Source: Thamnidium elegans
Taxonomy: Eukaryota; Mucoromycota; Mucoromycetes; Mucorales; Mucoraceae
DNA: 64,000 nt
Assembly: GCA_025201345.1 (NCBI GenBank)
Contig: JAIXMG010000020.1
Span: 591,684 to 655,683 of the forward strand
Direction: 5' to 3'
Below the pieces are notes generated by a model. The model did no database searches, had not been told where the DNA came from, and saw only the letters and a program-made list of their open reading frames with translations. Shown piece after piece: positions 48,467 through 60,216 of the stretch; positions within the stretch are counted from its first letter, which is position 1, and each line of letters starts with the position of its first letter. The position numbers and the translations under genes were made by a program.

Positions 48467-49655
48467 ATGTCAATTTCAACAGTAACAAATACTCCCATAA
48501 GCCAATTTGACGAGGCTACTACTACATCTTACTTGGGTAAAACTAATCGAGGAACCTACGTCTTTTCAGGAACTGCAAAGATTGTAAGTGTGATGCTTTC
48601 AATTTAATTTATAAGATATATGTTACTTACATAACATGTCTTACTAGGAATGGGCTATCGGCGAGGTACCTAACGTAAGTTTATTACTGTCCGTCTTCTT
48701 AAATAATAATAAATCGTATTAACAAACTCTTTTCTATAAAATAAAATAGGGTGGTAAGAAAATATACCAAATCGAGACATTAATCAATGACTAAAGAAAA
48801 AAAAAATAGGTTATGTTATGTCTATAATCACTGATAGTGTTTTGAAGGTTTTTGAAGATAAACATCAAAAAGATACAGTTGCTCTTAATTGTTTCTTTTT
48901 AAACAAGACACTTGCTGGTAATCTTATTATAGAAATCGAGGAATTAAAAATGAGCAGAAAAGGATATTGTATTGCTAGAGCAGTTCTCAAACAAACAAAG
49001 GGTTTGGATAGATTAACCGATTTGGATTCCTACGATCCATCTGAATGGACGGATAAGGTCCAAACTATGTTCACCATGGGCAATATGGATAGCGAAGAAG
49101 GTGTAACTAGTTATCATAATAATCCTGTATTTTCCAACTTGGATAAACTCGAACCTTTTACTTACGCCTTTATGAGCGAATTTATCGATTCAAAATTTGA
49201 AATGGGCTCTATTTCTGATAATATGAAAGATGCTGGTACTCCTGAATATACTCAACTTATGAATTTTAAAGATCAAAGACCAACCGATTTCAAAAGTATA
49301 CCCTATTGGTGTGATATGATCCTTCCTCCTCCCATTTTACTCGGTCAAGACCTGTTGGGTGGTCCCGTTTGGTGTCCCACTATGCAAATCGAAATCCAAT
49401 TCAAGAGGAAGCCTACCGGTAAACAAATTGTTGCTCACTTTATCACAAACCACGTTATAAACGGAAGATTTGACATTGACGGTCAAATCTGGGAAACTAA
49501 TGGTGACATTTTGGCAACTACTAGGTAATGGAAAAAAATACACTAAATATCATTGCTTATGTTAACTTTTCTTTTTCTTATATAGACATCAATGCTTAAT
49601 TTTACCATGGAGCCGTAACACTACCAAAGTTGAAAGAAGTCGTTCCAAAATCTAA
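48467..49655 (+). CDS. Thioesterase-like (hotdog) protein with a 4-nt exon
   Basis: A 310-residue protein of the TesB-like / acyl-CoA thioesterase superfamily. Five exons: 48467-48583, 48648-48674, 48750-48753, 48810-49524, 49586-49655. The hotdog-helix block PNGGYVMSIITDSVL and the later ILPPPILLGQDLLGGPVWCP and HFITNHVINGRFDIDGQIW segments support a double-hotdog fold. Exon 3 is only GGTG; skipping it shifts the frame into a stop, while including it restores Asn-Gly-Gly-Tyr, which is conserved in the family. There is no targeting signal. The substrate is unknown. Confidence 0.82.
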
Positions 49656-52405
49656 ACACCCGATTAGAAAAATTATTAAAAAATAACACCCAAATATAGG
49701 TTAGCGGGGAGAGAACTTTAAAAAAAAAGGATATAAACAATATATAAAAAAAGCCAAAAAACATTCGATAAAATAGAATTTATTAAAATAAAAATTCAGT
49801 ACAGGGATATTTAAGGCAGTTTCGTTGATGGTTCTTCAGTGATTAACCGCTGAAATTATCAGTGAAACATGTTACTTTATAGTGGACAACAAAAGTATGT
49901 TTATAAGCGAGATATAATTAGTTATACAGTGTAGTATCATAGCTAAAATTGTATATATTACCATGTAAGAAGAGCTTGGCACATTTTTGACTGCTAGAGT
50001 ACTTTTATATATGCACCATTATGAAGAAAGGAAGAATGAGCAATAGAATAAATTATACTAATAAGATGTTAGATTACTTGTATAATTATTTATGGATGAT
50101 GTCTAAACTTGTAGTATCTTACCTTGATAAGTATTTGGTTTTAATGTTATTTCAGCTACAAATAAAACTTACCAGGGCGTAGCTATAAAAGTTGTAATGT
50201 TCTAGTTAGCGAACAGTATATATGTTTTTTTAGTAACGAATACATTGCTTCATTTTAAAGTAAAATATATGCCTGACTATTTGTGAATAATAATAATAAA
50301 AAGATTTATAAAAGAGTAAAGTAACTATTCCAGAATACCGTTTAATAGGACGACATCTATGTTGCTTAGCTTCACAGTATATAGTTTTTTTATACCAGAT
50401 ATCTTCATTTTTCAAATATTAACACATATTATTTTTTGGATAGTTTATTATATCAGCGATCCTCTCTATCTAAACTGTCGTCAGCTATAAATTTTTCAAA
50501 TAAAGGATATAACAATAACCAAACTAACTGCTGCATACATAAACGAGAAGTTTTTTTTAAAACAATTATTTTCTTTTCGTCATAATTAACTGGCAAGCGT
50601 ATTTCTATATTCAAACAAGAAAAAAAAATGGAAAGTATCAGTTTCATACATAAAAAAGAAAATTTTCATGTATGATACTCAATTTTACTTATTTTATAGA
50701 AATACATTGCTCTGACAATCAAGACGGCTATTGAAACTCTTGCTCTGCTTGGACTCTGAATAGTGTTAATAACGTTTCTACTGTTTTTGGTGACAGCTGG
50801 TGCCGCTATATTTTCAAGCTGATGCTACCCATGGAAACTTTTTTTTAACTGATACAATATAATAATTATCAAAAAAAAAAATGCATGCTAATATGAACTT
50901 GTAGGAACTCAGTATTTTACATTTTATGTCCAAGTATTAAAAACTTGCTAACGTTTACACGTACGCTTGTGAAAAACCATATTTATTTTTTTTAGCCAAT
51001 CATAAGCAATCATACACCTGACATACACGTGACTATCACGTGATTCAAAAATAAAGTTACTGTTATTTAAATCTTTTTCAAAAAACTTCCAAATTAGGAA
51101 TTACTAATTAGTTTTGTAACGCACTAGAGTTCTCGGATGATAGTCGTACAATCGAAAGTTTAAGATGATGATATTTTTCTACAAAACTCCATATCCAAAA
51201 GTATGATGGCGGTTTACATGACTACGATGGTATCTGATTAATATTCCTAATTTTTTTTTTTTTTTTTTTTTTTTGCTCTCTTATCGTGTTGTCGTGCTCT
51301 TGCAATAGCTAAGAACTATTGTTACGTGCTGAAAATTTCCTTGCAAGTTATAACTCAAGTTTAACCGTCAACCACTTTTAATTTATTTTTCAACGTCAAT
51401 CAATTACTTCCTAAATATTATTCTTTCAGACACAGAATACTATAATTTAGTATTAACTTTATTTTTTTATTATTTTTTCTTATTTCTTTAGCCGTGATTC
51501 AACAAAACTAAAATGTTTTGTTCCGACTCAGCTTTAGTATTATTATATTTTCTTAGATGTTATACGATGCTAAAACATCTCATCTATATTACTTTATCAT
51601 TATTTTTATTATATTATCTTCGAATTCAAGGGAACTACAAGGTCTATAAAAGCCTGAATTCCTATAACTAAATAAAAACATCTTTCAACTGATTAAAAAT
51701 CTACTTAACAACTTTATTATAACAAACAACTTTTATTCTATTATTTTATTTTGATTGATCCCTTGAATATTCGATTGAATTCATTGTAACTTATTTTATT
51801 TTCTATCTATTTTAATTTTCTTTACTTTAACTTCTGGTTCGTTACCTACATTTATATTTTAACTAAGTATAATAACAATAACGTGGTGCTCACTAAAGTA
51901 TAATTTATTCTTTAAACTATACTTCTCTCCTTTTATTTCACTCAAAGAAATAAAACTCTTATTAAACCGATCGTAACACTATATTTATATATGAGAAAGT
52001 TATACAATAATCGAGTAAGAGAATAAAAGATGATCTTTATTTATTTTTGGAGACAATTAATATTTATAATATTTTTAAGGTTACACTTGTGTCTAAGTAC
52101 CTGACAGTGTCTCGGCTGGTGGCCATAATTCTTTTGTTACTATGAACTCTAGGAATAAAACCAAAGATATAATTAAAAGGCTAAAAGATAGATAATGTTT
52201 ATTAATTAGAATATTGTTCTTTTTATATCACTTTGTGGCTATTACTATTTTATGATTACGACACTCTACTTAAGATTTGATGCATATTTTGTCATTCAAG
52301 ATGTTGCAATCATTGATGATTAGATTTATCATTTTTTCTCGCCATAGAGTCTGACATCTACTTTACATCCAATCGTATTACTGGTATCATCATTATTGAT
52401 TTTTT
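49656..52405. other. Intergenic, 2.75 kb
   Basis: AT-rich DNA with no gene recognised. It contains a T-run of about 25 near 51250 and long T-rich, pyrimidine-tract stretches at 51400-51980 that resemble a promoter/leader but lead to no recognisable ORF. Confidence 0.45.
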
Positions 52406-52981
52406 TTACATCGGTCGTCGTTCTAGAAACCGACTCTCCCACTTTATATACTGTTGGTCTCTACCAAACATTAATTCAAACAACTCGCACCATATCTTGC
52501 CCATGTAGTCATATTCGGTTACTTGGGGTGGCTGCGCAGTAAATATGTTTCTTATCAGATGGGTAATATATTTACTTAATTTGGGAAGAGACTTCGATGT
52601 CCTTGAGTTGAATATTCTTTTCAATAATACCCATTGGTCCTCGGTAAATAACTGGCGCTACCCTGATAGTAAATCATTGGTTAAGTCAAATATTCCACAT
52701 AGATAATGGACGCAAAGGGATTTGTTTGCGTTATTGAGATTCTCATACGAATCGAAGAGTTTCTTTCCATACGATTTTATAATGGAGCCTATAAATCTGT
52801 TGTCAAATCTTAATAACATGTCACTTTCGATGATGTTCTTATAATATGTGATTAAAATATATAATTAGAATGTTAAGTGAATATAGATAAATAGACACTG
52901 AACTTACATAATTCGAATCTTCTTTTAGTCTATTCAGCTCCTTCCCTTCTTGACTGAAGAAAAATTGACTGACAAAATTGC
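52406..52981 (-). pseudogene. Decayed two-exon ORF, unknown family
   Basis: Minus-strand coding-like frame: an upstream segment ends at 52918 with a GTAAGT donor, and a second exon 52837-52406 (144 codons) is in phase. The second exon has one in-frame TAG at 52658-52660 between a GIFDLTNDLL block and LFTEDQWVLLKRIF. The frame ends RFLERRPM and a stop. The family is unrecognised; it is probably a member of a repeated gene family, given its inactivation and relic-rich neighbourhood. The 5' end overlaps a coding-like frame on plus and is uncertain. Confidence 0.45.
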
Positions 52982-53123
52982 TGAGGCATGTAATGCCCTA
53001 CCTGTTGAAATTCTATACAACTTTGCCAGTTATTCTAAACGACAAATCATCCAATGCTATAATAAAACTCCATTTAATCGTTTTGAAGTCAAAAAAATAC
53101 ATATCATTTTTAGGTCAATCTGA
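52950..53123 (+). pseudogene. Possible F-box-like remnant
   Basis: The open plus frame has LTEEKLTDKIAEACNALPVE and then ILYNFASYSKRQIIQCY, reminiscent of an F-box (LPxEIL...QC) near an N-terminus. It ends at TGA after only 57 codons, has no ATG start and no continuation in frame, so it is a fragment at best. The F-box reading is tentative. Confidence 0.25.
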
Positions 53124-53320
53124 TTTAACTTATTGTGGCATTTCTTTTATTTCAAAAGGACAATCATTTTTGGGTTAGTGCCATTATTTTTTTTTGGAAA
53201 ATGACATTTAATTATCTCAAAGTGACAAAATTTACCGTTCTCACTGTATAAAGTTTATTGACTAATGATGATATAAAGTAGTAATATTAAACCAAAGTGA
53301 TTATATTACATGTATATTTA

Positions 53321-54590
53321 TTATTTACAGACGCCAATCTTTCCAGAATCTCTGAGGTTGCTACAAACGTTCTTGGGAGTCTTGGAATGACCTTGGATAT
53401 TAATACCAGAGACAGAAAATCCAGAACAAGGTGTATCTTTAGCACAATTAATGTTGACAATAGGGTTCTTTTTGGCGGATGATGCAGATCTAAAATTTAT
53501 ATCGGTTAGCTACAAGTAAACTATCTATAACAAAATATATTTACCCAGAGATGTTGGCGAAAGTAACACCGCTAATATTCAAAGACTTGTTGTCATTCTT
53601 AGTACAGAAATTCATTTGGTTCTTATCGCAGTAGTGAGCAGTAACGATAATAGGATTTTCATTGTTGGGGAGCTTAATGTTTTGGAACTTGACGTTTGAA
53701 ACAACACCCTTTCCTCCACTCCACGTCTTAATTCTAACACCGTTTTGACAGTTAATACATTCACTGTTGATAATAGTAACATCCTTGACGTTTTCGGTAG
53801 CACCGCCCTTACCAAGACTACCAATACTATGTACGCGTAATTAAAATGATGAGAAACATATTACTTGTACTTTTTTCTAGTTTAGTTACCTGAAACCGTG
53901 ACCACCAACACATTTGACATTAGAAACAGTAATACCGGTGTTACCACCGTTAATAGCAGTACAATCATCACCGACAATGAGCTCAGAATCCTTGAGAAGT
54001 AAGTTTGTAGTAGAAGAAATTTGCAAGGCGTCAGTGTTCATGGGTCTATTGCTGTTGATTGAAGCAGATTTGAAAAAGAGGTTATGAAGAACAAGATTTT
54101 GGCAACTAGTAACACCCATATGAGCTCTAGGAGAGTTGAGAATCTTAAAGTTACCGAGTTGAGAGTTCTTGAGGGTAACTCTAAGAACAGTAGGTGCAGT
54201 AACATCCTTAACATCCCACCAAGTTTGACCGTTACCGTTGAAAGAACCTCCACCAGACATGTTGACATTATCACCCTTAAGGGTAATGAAAGCACTTTCT
54301 CCCTTGAACTTCTTATTGAAACGAGGCATGTTTACCTTACTTTGGAAATCAATATAAACATTTTTCAATTTTTCAATTTTAATGATGCTCTTAATGTTAT
54401 AAGTCTTGTCCTTGGGGAATACAACGGTGCCTCCAGATTGACAATCTTTAAAAGCTTGAATGATAGTGAGAGAATCGTCGGTCTTACTTTGAGCGACTAC
54501 GCAAGTTTTGCCAACTGCAGCGGCATCGACTGAGGAAGTTAAAGCTAAAGTAGCGACGACTGCAAGACTGAAGGAGAGTAATTGAACCAT
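53321..54590 (-). CDS. Secreted polygalacturonase, GH28
   Basis: A pectin-degrading glycoside hydrolase family 28 enzyme that hydrolyses alpha-1,4-galacturonosyl links outside the cell. Three exons: 54590-53890, 53826-53545, 53489-53321; 383 residues. The signal peptide is about residues 1-24 (MVQLLSFSLAVVATLALTSS). A right-handed beta-helix carries all four catalytic motifs: NTD 185-187, GDD 207-209, GHG 230-232 and RIK 265-267. The sequence GHGFSIGSLGKGG is formed across the first splice junction. Cys pairs typical of the family are visible. Endo versus exo action is not decided by these motifs; the TCVV start and overall pattern recall Rhizopus exo- and endo-enzymes. The codon use is that of an expressed gene. 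Confidence 0.94.
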
Positions 54591-56275
54591 TTAATATATG
54601 ATGTTAGAATAGATGTTGATAATATTTTTTTTGGTTGTCAAATTCTTCTCTCTTTTTATATAAAAATTGATATCGGAGTAAGCACAGAATTATTCTTAGT
54701 TTTCTATATTCATGTATATACGGTCGATCAAATATAATTAACATCTAATACTTCAACATTAATTTTAATGTACATAAAAGTGCACATCCCAACCTTATTT
54801 TTTTTTTATATTTTATTTTTATTGGAGGTACTTTTGACTTTGTAATTAATATAATAATCTCGAGCTCAAAACTTGATGTTTATAGAAGTAATACAGTAAG
54901 AAAATTATATCACTAATAAGATGTTACCGGTAAAGTTTATAAAGGTTTAAAAACAAAATAGGTACTTGACCACTCAATTAAATTATATATAGACCCATCA
55001 TTACCGCAACGCAGATTTTAGTGTAATTTTACGTCAATAACAAGGCTTCCCTTGCGTGGCAAATGTCGATATATTGAAGTATTTGTGTATTCATCAATTC
55101 TTACATGTATCCGCGGTAGCATATCCGATAAAAATGGTGTAACATTTATTAAATAGTGCAGTACATGATATTTTTGTACTTGAGATTAATACGTGAAAAT
55201 CCGAATAATTAATCTGTTTATTGACACTGAGCTTTATTTTAGTTTAAAAATAAATATCTTTCACAAAATACGCAATAAAGCGACTTATATGGTAGTATTT
55301 TTTTTTATTCTACTTCCCGGTAAGCTAGAAAGTACTCATAAAAAACAAGTCATTGTAGAATAATTCAGACTCCATTGTTTGGATTTTAGAATATACTTAG
55401 TAAATGCTCCCATTGAAGGTAAAGCAATAAAGAAAAAAAAACCCCCCCAGGTGAATACTTGTATAGCAAGTATTACAAAAATAAAGATGTATGGTATTTA
55501 CCGTCGTAGAATTCCAGTATTACTTTACTCTTTACGACTATGGTATAGTCGCAATGCATCATAAATTTAATGCATACTGTGTTCATTTTATTTCAACGTA
55601 TTTCCCGAGGCACCCTCTATTATGCACTCCTAACAGGTACATAAGAGCTTTTTTTTTTTTTACTGTTTCACAGATAAATTAATAAGATTAAACCAGCGAT
55701 ATTGACAGCTAAATCATTAACGATAAATCATTAGCACTAATAATAAATCAAGCTCTGATGATAGAGAATTAGCATCAGTGATTAGCAATGACGACAAAAT
55801 TATCAATGCAATAATTTCTTTTCGCCTTAGTGCATTTATCTTTCAAACTTATTGGTAATAACTTCATCTGGCTTGATGAGCTTTTATCTGTCGTATCAAA
55901 TATACTATTCTTTGAGAGGCTAAGCATTATTTCGCCAGAGAGATATAATGTCAATAGACATATAAAATAGAGACTTAGAAGTAGAAATATTTACTTTTAG
56001 CAGAACTATTCTTTGAGTATTCGTAGGAGTTGAAAAATCTTGCATTGTTTGGAATGAGGCCATCTATGTAACTGAGTAGTCAGTCAAAAAAAAATATCTC
56101 GTAAAAAAAGCTACCTTCCCTCTGACTATCCTTTCCCTTGTTATGCTTAAGCATTTCGTTTCTTTTTTTTTAGCTCCTATTATAATTTTAAATTAAGCAA
56201 AATGTTTTTCAAAATGAACAACGATTCTACCTACAGGATAACAGTGTAAGATCCATGCTGTAGGCAAGCGACGTA

Positions 56276-56520
56276 CAGTAACAGCTCTATTTAAGGGCGG
56301 ATTTCCTGAGAACTTTGGCCACCCTTAAATAGAGCCGCTACTGTATAAGGTTTTCTTTTTTTTTTTTTTTAAAAAAAAGCTAAAAAGAAGAAAGAATAAA
56401 ATAGGTCTTTTTATACTTTTTTTTAGTTTAAGAATAGGGGGGCTGAAGACGTCCTGGAGAAATCCACCTTTAAAAAGAGCCTACCTTTAAATCAGATACC
56501 CTTAAATAGAGCCGCTATGG
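56276..56520. mobile_element. TA-flanked inverted-repeat element, Tc1/mariner type
   Basis: A left arm starting CAGTAACAGCTCTATTTAAG at 56276 pairs with two right arms. One ends at 56343 (68-bp unit) and the other at 56520 (245-bp unit), both reading CCCTTAAATAGAGCCGCTA before their ends. All three ends are bordered by TA (56274-56275, 56344-56345, 56521-56522). The interior has T/A runs and no ORF. It appears to be a MITE with an internal or nested copy of its own terminus. Confidence 0.7.
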
Positions 56521-56726
56521 TACCACATATACAAGACGACCATTAGTTGTATCTAATTTAATACATGGATCATTAAAGAACTCCAAATAGTCATAGTATC
56601 CTTTTTTTAGTGTAGTAGTTGTGACGATGTATAAAAAGCTTAAAAGGAGGTTCGAACTTCTTTCGGTTGCCGAATAAGTTATAGTGATTATCTGGCAAAC
56701 GTACAACCTTTTCCAGTGGTTTTTAT

Positions 56727-56908
56727 ACTATTTTAATTGATAACAATAAATTTTTTAATAGAATTTAAAATGATTTTGATATTCGAACTCTTGCAGGAAA
56801 AGATAAACGACCTATTTTTTCATACAGTAACTTGAACTAGTTCAAGAAATACTTAAAGTATTATAACCCATCATAACTCATCCGTTATCCTTTTTAAAGC
56901 ACTTGTTT
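56727..56908 (+). repeat. Dispersed repeat, copy A (about 180 bp)
   Basis: Direct-orientation match to 61491-61673, starting ACTRTTTTAATTGATAACAA and ending near AAARCACTYGTTTT, diverged at roughly one base in five with small indels. It is non-coding. It ends about 150 bp before the Cyp40 start codon, so part may act in that promoter. Confidence 0.7.
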
Positions 56909-57061
56909 TTATTTCAACAGGTACTTTTATAATGCCGTGAGATGCTTTTTCAGAACCAAACTCAGAGCGTGACTTTTTGTAGCAGAATTAAAAAAAATAA
57001 TATAAAGTTGCAAATTTTCTATTCTGTTCTATTAAAGTATATTTTTCTTTATTTCATAACA

Positions 57062-58471
57062 ATGTCTAATCCTCGCGTGTAGGTATTAATGTAAAAAGAA
57101 CTTTTTTCTTACTGTTGTTTAATAACTTTTTTTTTTTTTTCGCTTGTAGTTTCTTTGATGTCTCTATCGGCGGTAAGCCCGAAGGACGTGTTGTTTTTGA
57201 ACTCGTAAGTCTTTTAAACGTAATAAAACTTGTTCATGACATTGACTTCTTTTATATAAATAGTTTAAAGACGTTGTTCCCAAGACTGCTGAAAACTTTC
57301 GTGCTCTTTGTACCGGTAAGTTTTTAAACAAAACAAAAATAATAATTCGGGCAACGTCTAAAAAAAAGTATTTTTAGGTGAAAAGGGTGTTGGTGCCAGT
57401 GGAAAGCCTTTAAGTTACAAGGGAAGTATTTTCCATCGTATCATTAAAGTAAGTAGAATAACGAGAAAAAAAAATCTGTATTTAATTATTAAAAAAAAAA
57501 CAATAGAACTTTATGATTCAAGGTGGTGATTTTACTGCTGGTAATGGTACTGGTGGTGAATCGATTTATGGCGATAAATTTGAAGGTAAGTAAAAAAAAA
57601 AGAAAAAAAAAAGAAGGTAAATTACACGACAATTTATGCAATTACTTTAGATGAAAACTTTCAATTAAAACATGATAAGCCCTTCTTGTTATCTATGGCT
57701 AATGCCGGTCCTGGTACCAATGGATCTCAATTCTTTATCACCACTGTTCCTACACCTCATTTAGATGGTAAGCACGTTGTTTTTGGTAAGGTTTTGAAGG
57801 GTAAGGCCGTTATCCGTACTCTTGAATTTTTGGAAACCAACAGCGATAAGCCTCTCAAGGAAGCGGTAATTACCAATTGTGGTGAATTAGCCGAAGGTGA
57901 AGATGATGGTGTACCCGTCAGTGCTGATGGTGATAACTATGAAGAATTCCCTGATGACCATGAAGGGCCTAAAGAACCTAAAGATGTTCTCGAAATTGCT
58001 TCCAAGCTTAAGGATATCGGTAACGGTTACTTTAAGAAGGGAGAATACGAAAGTGCCTCTAGAAAATACCTCAAGGCCATTCGTTACTTGAATGAAAAGC
58101 CTGCTTTTGATGATGAAGACCCTGAGGAACTTCGTGTCAAGTTTGCTGCTGTCAAGATTCCTTGTTTCCTTAACAGAGCCATGTGTGATATCAAGTTGGG
58201 AGAAAACGCTGATTGTATCAAGGTCACTTCAATGGTCTTGGAATATGATGCTAAATACTTGAAGAAGGCAGATATTACCAAAGCTTACTACCGTCGTGCT
58301 ATGGCTAAGGTAAACAGCAAGGATTTAGAAGGTGCTATTGTAGATTTCACGAAGGCCCTTGAAAATGATCCTGAGGATGCTGGTATTAAGGCTGGATTAG
58401 CTAACGCAAAGACTAAGTTAGCTGCTAAGAAACAAAAGCAAAAGGAAACCTATTCCAAGTTGTTTTCTTAA
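57062..58471 (+). CDS. Cyclophilin-40 type peptidyl-prolyl isomerase (Cpr6-like)
   Basis: An Hsp90 co-chaperone with cis-trans prolyl isomerase activity. Six exons: 57062-57078, 57150-57204, 57264-57315, 57378-57448, 57507-57585, 57651-58471; 364 residues. The cyclophilin domain (about 4-175) has the catalytic block [15 protein letters not shown] and the later [16 protein letters not shown]. An acidic linker leads to the TPR domain (about 220-345, [20 protein letters not shown]), which binds the EEVD tail of Hsp90/Hsp70. The length and domain order match Cyp40/Cpr6. The gene converges on the DsbA-like gene with 67 bp between the stops. Confidence 0.94.
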
Positions 58472-58538
58472 AAACAAAATATAATTTTTTTCTTTTTTTT
58501 TTTTTTTTTTGCATGAATAAACTGTTTTTATTATTATT

Positions 58539-59254
58539 TTATAATTTACTCTTTAAATATTCTTTCCATTGATCAAGTTCCCAACCAGAAGAGATACTAT
58601 CATCTTTAATTCCATCCAACAAGACGGTAGGGCTAACATGAATACCGTTTTGACGACTAAGACGAATACATAACTTTAAATCATTCGTAACTTGATTACC
58701 AGCATTTTTAGCTTCTCCGGTACCATTCACTAAAAGTTCGAGAACTCTTTCAGCTGAAACATCGACCTTTTGAGCTAATTTAGCCAACTGTTCGGCTACC
58801 TCTCTACGCGTCTTCTTTTCCAAAGCTTCATCAAAGTAACTATACAAATATATTTGGTTATTTACTACCATTTCTATAGTAATATAATATACACTTACTC
58901 GGTTTGATTTTGAAACAAGACATCAGAAAATTCAAAGAATTTTTTGTTATCTACTTTTTCAACTGCAATAGCTGCTTCATGAACAATAGTTGAAGAAGCA
59001 TGCCAAGGTTGAACTTGTTGACGAAAGATAACTTGAAACTTGTCAGGATATGTCTCTGAAATATAAGGCCAAACTTGTTCGCGAAGTTTCTTGTACATTT
59101 TTGCAGAGAAAGGACACTAAAACTCGCGTTAGCTTTTTTGTAATGCTTTGTATATACATGTAATACTTACAACATAGTCCAAGTATATTTCGAGAGTATG
59201 AGGTGCAAAAGCAGAACCTAAACGGTGTCCAGCGAATTGGGGTGCTAAGGCCAT
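58539..59254 (-). CDS. Thioredoxin-fold DsbA-like protein
   Basis: A 200-residue protein from three exons (59254-59171, 59116-58899, 58839-58539). It has a thioredoxin fold of the DsbA/2-hydroxychromene-isomerase type: after the strand LEIYLDYV comes CPFSAKMYKKL at the helix start, where the usual CxxC is reduced to a single Cys (Cys29) with Ser at position +3. HVSPTVLLDGI near residue 170 is the cis-Pro loop. It lacks a signal peptide, so a cytosolic redox or transferase role is likely; the substrate is unknown. Splice phases are 0 and 2 and restore the frame. Confidence 0.75.
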
Positions 59255-59713
59255 TATGTTTTTTAAAGAAGAAAAAGCTAACAAACTAAATTCCTGTAGC
59301 CTGACGCTTTATAATTGGATAGAAATGACGACGACAAAAAAAAAAAAAGGTTTCTTTTTCGGACTCAGGATAAAGTACGTAGTGGTTTTGTTTATAATAC
59401 CTACTCTTTGTTATTTTCTGGTCGAATGCGATGTTAAGTGGAAGCTTTGGAAGCATGATTTAAACTAGTGTTTTCCACTTACTGGTCTTTTTTCCAAAGA
59501 TATATACAAGTCAATATGAACGATTCCTCCAGGTTATCCGTGATGTTAAAAAATACTTCTCAGTCCCCAGTTTTTTTTTCTACTTCTACATCTCATTGAC
59601 ATTATCGAACAGTAGCATCTTGAATGGTGTCATAAAGAAAAATTACGAAAAAAAATGCAAGGATTTTGTAGTAGGTGGAGGCGATAATCTCAGTGGGCTT
59701 TTTTTTTAGAAGT

Positions 59714-59822
59714 AATTACCACACCAGAATTGCTCTCTTCTTATTACTACGGCTTTTAACTGACTCGAGTAAGTAGTATATATAGTTGCTACATGCTTAA
59801 CGGTAGAAAAATAAAATAAAAA
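59714..59822 (+). repeat. Dispersed repeat family 2, copy A
   Basis: Matches 62641-62802 in direct orientation with a deletion of about 45 bp. Shared blocks are AATTGCTCTCTTCT, TTACTACG, TAACTGACT and GTTGCTACATGCT, in the same order. It is non-coding and probably a worn transposon or SINE-like fragment. Confidence 0.6.
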
Positions 59823-60174
59823 TTAATTGATTGCCACACCACCCGCCACTGCCAATCTAATAATTAACTAGAAACGAAAAAAAAAGTGTCTGCAATTAAT
59901 ACCTTATGTAACTCATATTTCAATGTTGTTGCAAGTGACATTGTGCTGACTGTGAAAGAAGTGAAATTTAAATGCATGCCCAGTGATTTTGTTGTATCGG
60001 GATCTTAATTACCTGGAGACTTATACAATCTTGTGTTCTTAACTTTCTTGACTATAATAAAAAAAAAAACCCAAGAGATGTGGATTCTTGATTTAATTCT
60101 AAAAACTTCGGGGGCAAAAGGCTTATTTTTATTTCTGATAAACTAATACTATTTTATAAAGGCAGAGGGTGGTA

Positions 60175-60216
60175 CAGGACAAAACTCAACATCCTACAAC
60201 CGAGAGTTTTTTCCTG
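60175..60216. mobile_element. Short TA-flanked dyad (MITE end)
   Basis: The arms CAGGACAAAACTC and GAGTTTTTTCCTG enclose a 16-nt loop, with TA on each side (60173-60174, 60217-60218). A related end (AGTTTGTCCTG then TA) lies at 61173-61185, so it may also be the left end of a roughly 1-kb element. Confidence 0.5.

Larger units (their letters stand above)
54591..57061. other. Intergenic, 2.5 kb, with MITE and repeat copy
   Basis: The region has no recognised gene. It holds a short perfect palindromic hairpin at about 55454-55474 (AATACTTG, loop TATAG), the TA-flanked inverted-repeat element at 56276-56520 and one copy of a 180-bp dispersed repeat at 56727-56908. The Cyp40 promoter occupies the last 150 bp. 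Confidence 0.5.

Noticed and set aside
53297..54533. Plus-strand frames across the polygalacturonase
   Set aside because: They are antisense to well-supported GH28 exons.
56645..56665. tRNA B-box-like GGTTCGAACTT
   Set aside because: The flanks do not form a T-stem or acceptor stem and no A-box is found upstream.
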